Below, one piece after another: positions 24,286 through 37,200 of a stretch of 64,000 nt of DNA. This DNA is from Capitulum mitella. Lineage: Eukaryota > Arthropoda > Thecostraca > Pollicipedomorpha > Pollicipedidae. The notes below the pieces were generated by a model. The model worked only from the letters and a program-made list of their open reading frames with translations. It was not told where the DNA came from and did no database searches. How positions within the stretch are numbered: the stretch's first letter is position 1; every line of letters starts with the position of its first letter. The translations under genes were made by a program, and so were the position numbers. Location of the stretch: the NCBI GenBank assembly GCA_030062745.1, contig CP099842.1, positions 2,356,001 through 2,420,000 of the forward strand, written 5' to 3'.

Positions 24286-27200
24286 CTGCGGCCGGCCGGT
24301 CATGACGTAACCGGCCTTCGCCGCGCCGACCGCCGCGTCGCCCGGCCGCGGCCCGTGCAACGTGCTCGGCGGGCTGCATAACTACAGGCGCGCGACGCTG
24401 GTGACATCTGTGGGCGGGCTTTGCATGCAACGCCGGCCGGCCGGCTGCCGGCCGGCGACGAGCGGCCTTCTCTGCGAAGGGTCCGCTCCCCGCGGCCGTT
24501 CATTTAAATACTAATATGACGCGAGGAATGGTCGGAATATCGACGCCTGAAATGCGACGTGACGCGCCCAGTGATTTGTGAGCCGCCGCCGGCTCAGCGG
24601 CGGGTGCTCGTGGTAACGGTCAAGTGCTCCCGATCCCAGAGGTTCCCCGGCTCGCCTAGTGGACCATCAAGGCCCCGACGCACCAGGCTCATACGACTGT
24701 TAGCCGCGAGGTGACGACAGACGTGTACTGGGCGGAGAGTGGCGACATCGGCAGCCATCGGAGAGACGTTTCACTGTGCACGGCGGATGCCATGTTCAGT
24801 AGTTTAGGGTGCAGTCTTGCCAAAGACCAGGTAAAAGATAGAATGAGATAGAGATAGAAAGAGAAACAGAGGAGAGAGAGAGGAAGAGAGAACGAGAGAG
24901 TGAGAAAAAGAATAGAGAAAGAGAGTGGGGGAGAGTACGGTAGGGAAGAGGGCGTTTGGGAATTAAGGAAATGTTGGATAAGCAGAGATGCAAAATGAGG
25001 AGAACAGAGATGGAACTGCAGCATTGTCGTCAAATGCGCTGTCTTTAGGAAAGATGAAACCTCAAACAAACCTCATGCTTTGAGGATATCTAGGAAAAAG
25101 CGTTGGAATGTCGGCAAAACGGGGGGACGGAATATTTTGAGTCCTTTCGCTGCGTGTTACTTCATAAAATCAGTGTTAAATTCGAAAACATTAGCGCCGT
25201 TGTACCCAAGGTCCTGGCTCCATTTTTCATAATCTGAACGTACATCTAGATTTTACGCCATCGCGCTCATCTGAAAATCTGAAAGAAACGCCTCTGAAAA
25301 GTAACAGGCCAGAATCACAGCTGTTGTGGCTGCTTGTCTTGTAGAAACAAAGACAAGTCAGGGCGCCCCACTCTCGGCGGGGGAGATGTTACAGACACAT
25401 CGGCGTCAGCTGGATCTTCTGCAGCCCCCCGCGGCCAACAACACAAACACCGACCCTCCCGGAATGTTAATGAGAGCGTGCCGCGCACGAGGTGGGTGGA
25501 CACCTTTGGCAGACGAGCATGATCAGAAGGGCCGAGAGCCAATCCCAAACGTTTTTGCCGAGATCGGCAGCTTTTTAAAGGAAGAACGCACATTCGACGC
25601 ACTGAGATAGCAAAAAAGAGAATAGTCAGTGGATTGATCAGAGACCTAAATATGTTTGTTTTGCTTTATTTTATCAAATGTCATGGCCAAGACAAGACTT
25701 GATTGTTTAAAACGTATTTGATGCAAAAATATGCGTAGGGTAATAAAAAAAGCTCTTAGGGCGTCTGAAATTGGGGAATCTCGAAGTTATAGGTGCTTCT
25801 TAACATGCAACGCTCATAGGCGCAATGTTAATTTCGTAGCGTTTGGGACACACTTTTCTGTGCTTGATGAAATCTATACCTGTGATTGCAAATGAGATGC
25901 AAGACAAACAGCGTTGTTTCGTTGTCCGCTGCTAAGCAATATTCCGTTGCGATAAATGCCTATTTGACTCTAGTACAAAACATGACAAAGATGAGCAAAT
26001 TATGAGGTCTGCTTCATACGACGATTTTGCGTTTTTTTGCTGTTGTCCCATACTACATGCATGAACAGAGTGTCTAGGGGAAAAATAAGGTTTGTCCAGT
26101 GTTTGATAATGTTACCAGGGAGAAATGTAATAATGCTCTTAATTAAATATCGTTCGACATGACAAGAGCGGTTGGAAAAAAGGATACACGATAAATGCAA
26201 ACCATCAGTAACACTAATGCCCTTTTCCTTTAGCTGACATTGGCCTTGTTAGAAACCAGCGCTCGCGCCAATCATGTGTTTTGCAGCGGCGTAAAACAAT
26301 GTTTGGATGCCCGCTGAGTCAGTGGCCAGGGCGCCATCGATAGCAGGGTATCGCCGCCACAATACGCCGGCCACCACGCACCAGTCATCGTTCTCCCGCG
26401 ATAGCATCGTGCAAAAACGCCGCCACAAATACCGCCGACGATATATTAAAATTTCATCGGCCTTCCTAATACGGCCGCGATGGGTCCTATCGGCGTCCGG
26501 ACGGGGCAGGCACGCGTCTAAAAACTGGCCGTCGCGGGTCGGCCGCGCTTCAGACTCGTCACGGGAGCTGGGCGGAATTTCGGCGGCGGCGCGGGCGCGA
26601 ACCGGCCGCGCGGGCTTCGCGGCGCGCCGAGACCGCCGCGGCCAACTCTCGCTTTCGGCGGGGAGCCGCGCGCGGCGGCGCCGCGCGCCGCCAGCGCCCC
26701 GCGCGAAAGTGAAAGGCCGCGGGAGGCGGCCGTCCCAGCCGGCCGCCGCGGCCGGTTGCATGACGTCAGTCTGTCGTCGCGGCGGTGGCCAATTAGAGCC
26801 CATCTGCAGCCGGAGTCGCTCAATGAGCGCTCCGGCGATGATGAGAACGGGCGCCGATTGGCTGAGCACCTGCTCTTTCGCTGGACGAAACTCTCGGCAA
26901 GCCATTGCTTACGATCATGCGAATCCGACGTGGGATTTATGCATTATTTATTTTTACTAAATTAACCGCAGCGAAGGAAAATTCGCGCAGAGCGAGGTGT
27001 GACAGCAAGCAATAACACCCGATCAGCGTCCGCCTTTTAAAGTCTGACTTTTAAGATGTGAAAGTCCTTCGCACAGGAAACCATGAATTCTCGGACTACC
27101 AGATCTCCAGTGGCCGCCACGTGACAAAAGCTGTAAGCCCGGTGGTCCTCGGCAGCTGACTGAGAGCCCTGAGTCACACCGGCTCGACGGCGCCGGGCGG

Positions 27201-30200
27201 CGCGGACGAGATCACGCCGCGGCCGCCCGGCAATCTGCGCGGCCGCTCAATTTAGCGGCCACCGTCGGAGCCTGCCAGATGAGTGCCGCTCTCACGGTCC
27301 AGTGAAGGTCGCCGCCGCCGCCGCCGCCGGCCGCGCGGCGCTAATCCCGCGCCACGTGATTAGCGGACACCGTCAGCGACCATTACCGGCTGCCTGGCGA
27401 GATGAAACGGCTCCGAACGAGCTGACAATCTGTCTTCGGATGCCCGGTAATTAATTGCGACTGCGTTTTTCCTCCCGGCTGTGTCATTATTGCACGGGAA
27501 GGGCTACCGCTCAGCATATTCAGCGGTTAGGTATACTTATCTCCAAGCTAAAACACAGATATATGTGGCAGTGACCTCACCTCCTCAAATGGAGGATGTT
27601 GTTACCTGTCCAGATGGTCTTTCTGAGACCTTTATTCACACCACATGAACATTCACTCTTCTGCTTTTGATGGTACCTCTTGGGGTGCAGATGGCCATTA
27701 TAGAACCATTGTCCGAATGCAAGAAGCTTGTGCGGCGTACTCGTGGACGTGGGGATGAACTAAACGTGTCAGTTGATCATCAGTTGGTCCAACAGGTTAT
27801 CTGCCTTCTCCACAGCCATCTCTGCCAGTTTGTGGACTTGGTGGACACGTTGCGGGATTTCCGTTGTTTTTGCAGGGTAAATGAAAGCAATCTGTCTTGA
27901 TTACAGCTCTGTTCCTTTTGCAGGAGCTTTTGAACCAATGTCTTCTTGGTACCAGTGCCGCTGAGTTATGGGCCGTTCTTGGAAAAGTTTTACTCAGTAC
28001 AAACAGATATGTAATAACTCAGCTGTCGCGGACAACTGAAGTGCAAAAGGATACATACGTATTTATCAAACTTCATCAGCAGACATTTAACCCCACAATA
28101 GGAGACAAAACATAAATCTACCACAAGCAGACATGTTAACAGCATTGACATTCATCCAAAAACCACACAACTCCGTCTTGGCGCAGCTCAGTTTTGAACC
28201 TGCATATCTGTGCTGCATTTGCCGCATACACTTCATTTATTTCACAGCTAGAGCCACATGCGTTATTCTGGAAATATGCTTTTGGTGCTACAAAACACCA
28301 ACTGGGAAGCCCGTGCTTCAAACCATGAATAACGCGTCCTCAGGTGTGTGCAAAATCTCCATCCAATTCTGGGCGGAATCAACGTAAACGTATGACAATA
28401 TAGTTTAACATCAAAAACAAAGTCGATCAAGACACAAAGTTGTCATGGATACATCCGCCTCGTTTGCGTATGTGCATGTACTTTGGCGCCATCGTCATGA
28501 ATGAATCTGTTCGGCATCTCTCCACGCGAGCCTTTTCTTTTAAAACAAAGGCGGACGATTGAATCAGTGGCTCCTTGACTTTAGAGGGCATTTTTGAAAG
28601 GGGCCCATTACCTGTGACCAAATCCTTCGCACCTACCCCGTTCGCCCATTCACACCGATTGCGGTTCTTTGTTTGAGGCTCGGAGGTCGGCGACCTCGTA
28701 AAGTGCGATCACACGGGCCGCCGCCTGCGTCCAGTGTCACCCTGCCTCTCCTCTGTTGGTTATACGAGCGCTGAAAATGAGGGCCGAACCGTCCCACATT
28801 CGAAATCGAATAATTCGTTTTGCGGGGCGACAAGGACCGGCCGGTCGCTCGGCCGTCGGTGTTCGCTGACGGATAATGAGCGGTATGAGAGGTGCCGTCA
28901 GCAGCGGGCACCTGTTGGACCCACTCGGCCGCCGGCTGGCCCTTTGAACCGCGCTCCGCGTGTGACAATGGCGGCCCGTATTTTATGTCCCGGGTGTGTC
29001 GCCCTAACCGCTGTCCAGACGCATGCGGAGAGGTGACGCGGAATTCACACGGAAATATGCCGAAGAGAAATTCAAAAGAGCGGCAGTAAATTTGGGAAAA
29101 TTACAGAGACGGTCTTCGAGGCAACAGGGAAAGGGTGTGAGGGATGAAAGAATTTATCGCGAATGGTTTCGACATTCATTTAGTGTCACTGATGGGCTCA
29201 CCCAATAGATTTCCGAAGCCTCGGCCTTATGGAAACATGGGAACGGTTTGTATCGTTTCATATGAGTTGGTAGTCAAAAGCCAAACGTTATGCGTTTCTT
29301 TCATCTTGCAGGTTTGTTCACTAGAGCCTTTTATCTTACGGCGGCTGGAGTAACTGGACAACTACATACTCTGCTCACTCCGATTTGGACCACGTGCTCA
29401 TGTGATGCAGCCCGACAATTTTGAGCACATACGTGGACGGCCATGGCTTTTGCCGCTTATTCCACATTTTTGGGATAGTCGCAAACTCGACTGATAAATA
29501 CCTACGTGCAGGAATGGCTAACTGCCCTGATGACAAAATGTAAAAGAATACGTCACGACACCCCTAAACATTTTTTTTCTTTAGCCAGTCCTTGTAGAAC
29601 GTGGCGTTTTTGATGGCTTTTGTCAAGTGCAGCTCAAAACGTAAGAAATGTAGTGGAGCGCGTAGCGCTACCGATTTCAAGGAGCACTATTTTTTAGATT
29701 AGTGAATGGCCCAAGAAGACGCATCAGTAACGGAGCAAGTTTAACTCATTGTGAGAGTATCAAAAAATAGTGTATTATGTTTATGCGCCGGCAACATTTT
29801 TGCCTTTTTGTGTGTCCCGTGGACAAAAGAGGACCCTGAATCTTCCTGTCGGACCTTGCGGTCTTACAGAGCAATGCCTAATAGATGGAAACACCTGTGA
29901 TTATTAGGTTGCGTAAAGTGCGGTGGACCTGATTTCCGTTCCACTTATATCTTCTGGCCAAATTGAACATTCCCTAGGTTTTATTCCCATGCGCCTCAAG
30001 CAATTACGTCTATGTATTCGGCAACCACAAACCAGGCGTTCCCGTCGACCTTTGTCCAGCCACAATAAATCGCTCAAAACGCCAACTGGCGTTTTATTTC
30101 CTTTTTCTTTCAGAGTCTGCGTCCGGCCGGGCGAGACCGTCTCAGAACAATATGGCACCGAAGGCCGGCGGAAGCGGAGAGGCGGCGTCCAGCCGTCGCC

Positions 30201-32487
30201 GCCAGCGGACGACGGCAGGCTCCAGAGCCGGTGTTTTGCCTGGCTAATGGGAGGACCGGAAGCAGGCAGGGGAGAACGCCTGGCGGCTGGCCGCCCCACC
30301 GGCAGGCCGGCTGCCGCCGCATGCAGACGCCTCCCAGATGGCGGCGGTCAGTTTTTAGCGGTGAAAATCTATACCGACGCGGCGGCGGGCCCGACGCGAT
30401 TTATCGGCGCCGCCCCGGGCTCACGGCTGAAGTTGGTCCACGGCTGAGCGGTTTGCTGATCAAACACCGAGGATTCGGGGCGTGGCTGAATGTAATTATC
30501 AGCTGGTGCCGAGGGGACTGCAGGTGCATTCTTCGGAGAGCAATGAGAGCTGTGTGGTCGTGAGGCAAACCAAAGGTTGTGCTGACGAGAGACCCCAAAG
30601 TTCTACGCCTCAGCTTTTACTGAGACTGGCGTTGCGAAATCATAAGGGGTGCCGCCAGGACGGTCCTGACCGTATCATTTTTAGCTGTTTCAGCTGAATG
30701 AATTACGTAATTTTGGTTACGGCAGAAGAAAAAGAATCGGTTTCGGACGCACGTTTCGTTGCAACTGCAACCAACGAGCGCTTTGTAACGGACATAAAAG
30801 TACGCTTGACTTCGGTGCTGATGATCATAAAATGCGTACAACAAATTCCTGTCGTCGGTAGCAGGTCGCGGTAGCCTCTCTGAGACGACAGCTCGGTAAA
30901 GCTGTCTCCTCGACCGCAGCAGCAGCTTGGCGCCGCGCTAGTGGGCCTGGGCGCTGTCGAGGATGCCGCACCGGACCGGGAGGTGGCCCCGAGAATGCCA
31001 CGGAATACCGCCTTTGCGGTGGCATTTGTCGCCGGGAGATGGCGTGACCTTGAGCCGGCGAACCGAGCCGTCCGGGGCAGCAGCGCCGCCGCTGAAACGA
31101 GCGGAGACGAATGTGACGCTCCTGTGCTGCGGTATGTCTTCATACGAACAAAGGGCGGCGGTCATCCGTCTCTCTGGGGGGACCAAGATGGCGTGGCTGC
31201 CAACTCCTCACGCCAGGTGGAGGCGCTGACAGGCGCGACAATTTATCGCAGGTTTTCTCTGGCTGGAAGTAATGTAGGTAGGGCGGCTGGCTAGGACTCA
31301 GCTGGCTATTGGGATAGTTACTTTTTGGGGAGGAGACGAAACGCATTGAATACGACATTGATGGCTGGAAGGATGTATCTCTGTTTCTCTACTTTTTTTC
31401 TCAGAACACGGTGCGAATTCGCGGTAGACACGACAATTCCACGAAAGGAACCCCTTGCAATCTATTCGAAACACTCTGCGGTTCACGGTAGTTTGTGAGC
31501 TTCCTGTGGTTTGCTATCACCTTAGGATCTCCCACAAGCACAAGTGGAATTTACGCACATATTGAGACAAGAACAAGCCTTAGTGAGCAGCTTGCAGACC
31601 GAGAACCTTTCGAGCATCACGGCGTCCTCCTTCCCAGCATTTCAAACGATTCGAAAGCAAAATGAGAGTTTTTGGCCAGCATGTGCTGGTAGCGACAAGC
31701 TCACAACAGGAGCGTCGATTTCCGGAAATGTTGGGGGGGGGGGGCGAGCCGAGGACCCGACAACCTAACCTCCCCTCAAATGTGTGCTTCTGAACGGATT
31801 TAGCCCACTTTATTTTGACGAACGGAAATTTATGAGTTTTTCTGCTACTATTGATCAAATAAAGAATTGCACTTATCCTCACGTATATATAGACAGAAAG
31901 ATAGATAGATACATCGCTTTAGGTTTTATTCTTTACTTCATGTCTATCTCTTATCTACTGCGGGAGATTTTTCGCCGGTATTACTCATTTCCTCTCAAAA
32001 CCGGCAGAAAATATTGGGAGGGGAAATGCAATGACAACAAAAGCGGACCTGCGATCCGCAGTCAAAAGCGACAGCTCCATACATTCCAGGCTATAGTTAC
32101 TAGCGGCTTTGGACATAAGTGGTTTTCCTTTTCGTGGTATCACAAATAACACCTATGAAATTCTGTTCCCTTCGGTGAACCCTGTCTGCATTCGTAACCT
32201 CTCAGCGAAACCCTGCCCGCATTGGATTGCGTTGCATTGGACTGTCTGCGCTGGTGACATGAAATAGGATGCTGGACTTCAGGTCAGACCAAGACAAAAG
32301 ATCCGCTTTTCGAGCTCCATTTTGCTGCCGGCCGACGCGGAGTGGTCTCTTGACTGGGGCAGGAGGGGAGGCGAAACTGGCACCTCTGAGCGAATGGGAC
32401 CTCTCGGCAACGGTTGTCAGGTCGCCATATCAGCTGGGCCGACTGACCCGAGGTCATGCACAGGCAAACAGGACGTAAAAATTTCCG
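24286..32487. other. No gene recognised; several short CpG-dense blocks
   Basis: CpG-dense blocks lie at about 24280-24500, 26500-26800 (with CCAAT motifs and a TGACGTCA at 26761), 27180-27370, 28840-29000, 30120-30450 and 30900-31100. Between 27660 and 28390 several frames stay open in more balanced sequence, but none gives a known protein. AT-rich DNA lies at about 25.6-26.3 and 29.5-29.8 kb. Confidence 0.5.
24836..24955 (+). repeat. Polypurine tract, about 120 bp
   Basis: GATAGA, GAGAGA and GAAAGA units run with very few pyrimidines. The opposite strand gives a false Leu/Ser-rich frame. Such tracts can form triplex (H-DNA). Confidence 0.85.
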
Positions 32488-32493
32488 TTTATT
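32488..32493 (-). terminator. CycD: First AATAAA downstream of CycD, possible poly(A) signal
   Basis: Reading the minus strand past the stop, this is the first AATAAA hexamer I find. It would give a 3' UTR of about 1.55 kb that contains the 33-kb minisatellite. A variant signal closer to the stop is possible. Confidence 0.25.
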
Positions 32494-33009
32494 CGTAAAC
32501 GAACTCATGAGGTACAGATATTAAGCGTAAGTTGCATCCATTCAACAAAGTCGCCTGACATCATCAGTTTCAACTAAACACCTTTAACTAACAAAACATG
32601 GCAGAGATAAGCAATAAATCGACCACGCAGAACGCACCGATCACTGCTCCTAAACAGATGTACCAATTATTAAAACGAGCCCTATGTTAAATCCTACACC
32701 AGAGCATACGGGGCGTTCTAAAACCATTAACAAATAAAACACGTGCCGATTGGAAACAACAGATCAAACACACAGGATTTCCGTGAACTGCAGTCGCAAA
32801 TTCGCGCAGAACATCAGCACAGGCCCCTCCTCGTTTCGCGCCATTGGCAGTTCACTTGGCAGCCAGCGGAACCCGGCGGTGGCCCCGCCTGCTGGCCGCG
32901 TCGGCAGGGTGACCTGACCTGGCGCGGCCCCGGCGGCCGCCCGCCCGCCCGCTCCGCCCACCATACCTGAGATAAAACCCCGCCACGGGCCGGGCCGCGG
33001 CCGGCACGA

Positions 33010-33340
33010 CCCGTCCTGACCCAGCACCTGCCTGGACCGGACCCCCGGACCCCCGGAAGACCAGGGCCCGCCTCTCCACAGACCTGGCCACCGTCAGCTG
33101 GACCGGGTCCCCTCCGCTCCACAGATCTGGCCAGTGCCAACTGGACCACCGGACCCCGGGAGACCAGGAATTCATCGCTCCGCAGGCCTGGTCGCCGTCA
33201 AGTGGACCAAGTCCCGAATCCCGGGAGACCAGGTCCACAGACCTGCCCACCGTTAGCTGGACCAGGTCCCCGGACCGGGTGCCCTCCGCTCCGGACCAGA
33301 TCGCCGCCAGCTGGACACCGCCGCCTGTCGCCCGGACCAC
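33010..33340. repeat. Degenerate minisatellite, about 55-bp unit, about five copies
   Basis: Recurrent CACAGACCTGGCCACCGTCA, AGCTGGACC and CCGGGAGACCAGG motifs are spaced 43-61 bp apart. The array lies 0.7-1.0 kb beyond the CycD stop and may be part of its 3' UTR. Confidence 0.8.
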
Positions 33341-33997
33341 GCCCGTCTGCTTTCTCAACACAGCAGCGCGCCGGCTACCGACCCGCCCGCTCTGCAACTG
33401 GCACCTGATGGCGTGTACCCCGGATCTGGGACCGGCACCTGAAGGTACCTGATGCGACTGGGTCGGACACAAGCGCAGTGCTCTCAGCGATTTTGTACTC
33501 GAAGGCTTCTAGAAGCACCATACTGCCCTCCGCACGCGTATCACGCCCAAGTCGAAGCAACGCTTTCGTTGACGTAGTGTATCACATATGTACAGCGACT
33601 AACAGCAATTGACTACACGGTAAACCTACCGCGGGAGGGGGGGGGGACGCCGAAACCCCACCAAGGTACGAGAACGCCCGTGGAGCTCACCAGGTAGTTT
33701 GAAAGGGTCCTCTCATGATTCTGCCGTCTAATTTGTTCCCGTTGAAAACAACGCGTCTCAACAGACAGTCGGACAATACAACTGATAAAAAGTGGCCAGG
33801 TGCGCGACTATCTAAAACTAAAATTTACTTGTGACGCAGGTTTATGACACCGAAAACGACCCGCAAGCAGAGCGCGTGATACGAAAAACACTTCTTGATC
33901 CACCAAATTCGACTAGACGGCGGCAGCGAAGGCAACACAAACCCACTGGCGAAGCCCACGGGCAAAATGGCGCGTCTGACAGCGTCGAGCGCCGCCG

Positions 33998-34020
33998 TGA
34001 CGTCACCGTCGATGACGTCA
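33998..34020. promoter_or_regulatory. Pair of TGACGTCA (CRE/ATF-type) palindromes just after the CycD stop
   Basis: Two perfect TGACGTCA octamers (33998-34005 and 34013-34020) lie 15 bp apart, 24-46 bp beyond the stop codon in the presumed 3' UTR. The octamer is the CREB/ATF consensus. Whether anything binds here is unknown. Confidence 0.4.
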
Positions 34021-34043
34021 GCGCGGCGGGCGCGTCAGCCGGG

Positions 34044-34202
34044 CTAGAAGTGCACTTCTCGCACGTCGGTGGGCGTCTCGGCGGTCTGGTATTCCCCCGA
34101 CGGCTGGTCGTCGGCGTGGCCGGGCGCCGGCCGGCTGGCCTGCTCGGCCGAGAACTCGAGGATCATCTCCTCGATCTGGTCCAGGCAGCTCCGCAGCAGG
34201 TC
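34044..34202 (-). CDS. CycD: CycD coding exon 5 (residues 254-305 and stop)
   Basis: The exon follows a TCGCTGCAG acceptor and encodes [17 protein letters not shown], aligning with DCLKACQEQIEAVL of cyclin D2. A polar tail of about 24 residues follows, ending in [12 protein letters not shown] and a TAG stop (34046-34044). TPTDVR is the D-cyclin turnover and nuclear export signal, with Thr296 the expected phosphorylation site. The tail lacks the long Glu run of vertebrate D1 but is rich in D, P, S, E and Q. Confidence 0.95.
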   Translation of the reverse strand, partial: DLLRSCLDQIEEMILEFSAEQASRPAPGHADDQPSGEYQTAETPTDVREVHF

Positions 34203-37200
34203 CTGCAGCGACAGGAGGGGACCGTCAGCTGCGGCGACCGCTGCGACCTCACGGTCGGACAGCGGCTCACGTGGAGCGTCGCGTGCGGTCAGACGGGGCA
34301 TCACTGGTATCGTCTCCGAATACGAAGGAGCAAATCCGAGATGACACGGACGTCGCAGTTTATTCCGTGGGGCTGTCAGCGATGTCCCCAATGCACGGCA
34401 TAATCTTCGTCGCCCGGTCGCAACGAGAGGAAGGACAATGATTCCGCGGCGAATCAGCAAACTCAGACCGCCCCGCTGTGACGCCGCAGCCACCGCCGCA
34501 CCGGCTCTCCCGGCTCAAGGCTACCGCCCCCCCCCCCCCCGCTCCGCCGCCCCCTGCACAGCGAGGAGGAGACGTCCCACACCACCAGCTGATGGCTCAC
34601 AGCCCGGCTGGGGCCGGAACTGTACCGCAGTACAGAGCGGCAGAGCCGAAATTGTACCGCCGCACAGAGCGGCACAGACGGAACGTTCCCGAGGCCAGGG
34701 GAGACGTACCGCGCCCACCGACACGGCGGTCCAATCGCACCCAGTCGGTCCCGGGTACGAAAAACCATCTGGTACGTACGTCCCTTTCAATGCAAGCCAG
34801 TGTCCGAGAAGACGGAAACGAACTCCACGGACGGGAGCCAGTTCACGCCTCCGGACACCGCTCAACACCTCCGGCCTCCTATCCGGCCCGTGCTGGAGAC
34901 ATTCGCCCCGTGGAGCGGAAATCGTCTGACCACACGCATTTGCGCCTCAAAGTCCAGTCTGCACAGCCAGTCCATCAACTCCACGCCGAGTGTACCGCGG
35001 CGTAAAACGGCATGGGGAAGGGGGAAGGGCGAGATGATGGCTGGGGCGCCCCTGCCAGCTGGATCTCCGCATTAAAGGCCCGTGGGAACGTGGGCCCCGG
35101 CCGGCCGGACCACTCGGCCAGACAGGGTGAACGGCTCCGGCGAAGGCCAACGAGATCGCCCGCCAAAAATGACACCGGCCGACTCTTCCTCCTCGCTTGT
35201 TTTCGGCGGTCGGCGTTTTCACGCGCATTACCGCACGTGAAAGGGTTCTATCGCCTCAAATTAGGCAGCCATTGAACTCTGAACGGGACCCTGGGAGGAC
35301 CGGCAGGGTCGACGGACTGGGTGTAACCCCTCCCTCCTTTCCGACGGAGCTGGCATCGGCAAGGTCAAGGGGACAAACAGCAATGACAGAACACTCTTTA
35401 AAAAAAAGAAAAGAACACCTGGCCGACGACAGCCTACGCCAGCACGGCAAACGCTGATCGGAAATGAGGGACATGGAGGCAAAAACAGCCACCCCGCATC
35501 GGGGGCGAAACCTACCCTACTACAATGGATTGCACTCGAGATGGCATCTGAGGTATGGCCTTTGTTCCAGGATTAGCGCGACATTTTTGTTTGTTTGCGG
35601 GCCGATACAAGGCTGACCTTGTTTCGCCGCCAACACGGGAGGACTCACTGTTTCCTCACGGAAAACTGGGCTACGTGTCCACGACAGACTAGCCGGCAGA
35701 GCCTCGCACCGCTTGCACAGCCAGGAACGCGCGACAGGACAACCACCCTCTCTCTGCAGCTCGAACTTCTCAACAAGTGGGCGAGCACTGAGGTGAGAGG
35801 ACCTCACGTGCAGCCATATTAGCGAGCCCTTACATTTCCGGTAGAAGCGTGGCAGTTCGCGATGTGCGTTTGAATTCCACCGCGAAGCTCATTTTCCAAT
35901 GATGCTTAGAAAACGCACATGCACTTCCTCGGTGAGATCTCCGCGACAAATGTTCGTTAAGTACCATTCGTCGGTTTTTTTTCTCCGCCGTCGGCGCCAG
36001 CTAACTAGGTTAATGACGACAGGAGCATCAAAAACTTAACGCTGAGAAAAATGGAATGACGCGGGCTCAGACAAGGAGTCCAACAAGTGCCGATGAATGC
36101 ATGCACGCACATTGCCCTGCACGCAGGGGCATCAGTTCTAAAAACGACCCGACCGCAAAGTAAATTCAAAAATAGTTTACGGACCCACAGGGTCCGAAGC
36201 CAAATGGCTCGCTCGCACGGAAGAACAACTGCAACACGTTCATCTGATCGTGTCTACGCAAACTGCTCACGAACCCGAAGAGATACAAGCATTTTATTGA
36301 TACAGGTACATCGGTAATTTCTGCGCGACCATCTGTCGCGTTTAGTACACTATGACGTAATCAGGGAAGTACGAGCAATAAGACATTTAAGCGTAATGCC
36401 CGTAATGTTTACAAAGATGCTACGTTTGTCAGTACGTAGAAAATTGCATCAGGCCATGCAGACACCAACTCAACGTCGATATCGATACCGACGGCGTCGC
36501 AAAAAACCTTGCGGTCACGAAGAACGGACTCGAGATGAGGTCACTCCGGACCACCCATGTTCACAGAGCGCCCGCTGTGCGCCCACCGCGCACCGAACCC
36601 GCCCCCGGGTATCCGATGTTTACAGCTGCGGATCGGGCAATCTGCGACCGGCCACGGCGGCCGCCTGCGCAAACCTCCACCCCGGCACACGGCACGGCCA
36701 AGCAGAGGCGGCCGCGTCCATCCCACCGACGCCCGCGCCAGACAACGGCACCGCGGAGATGGCTCACAATGCCGGGCAAGAACGATTGTTTGTAGAGCGC
36801 CGCCTCTCCGGTTTCCGCACGCAAGGTCATTCTCACGCCACACGGGGCAGCACGGGTTTGCGGTTCCCTTTCGCTTAACGTTTGAATTAATGTTCGTCGG
36901 TTTTTAGGTAATTTTAGACGTGTGGGATGGGGAATATTTGCCGAGAGGGCTCTTTTTGCCAACACCTAGTCAAAAACAGTCTGGCCTTGCTCGAAGCCGT
37001 GCTTGAGCTGATCATGTTCAAGGCCGTAATAACGGGCGGTGTGAGGTTCAAGGCAACAATGACGTAATTTTGCCACGTTGAAAAAACCCCAGTGATCCAG
37101 AAAGTTTCCCCGCTTTTCTCGGAGGATTTTCAGGAAGAAGGAGCCTTCCCAAAGATGCGGCAAAAATCTTCCAGACGTTACCACATTGCAGGATGATGCC

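Noticed and set aside
24689-25069. Leu/Ser-rich membrane-protein-like frame
   Set aside because: It is the complement of a polypurine tract.
26249-26960. Mirror-image frames of 217-218 codons on both strands
   Set aside because: Stop-codon depletion in a CpG-dense block explains them. Neither has a domain.
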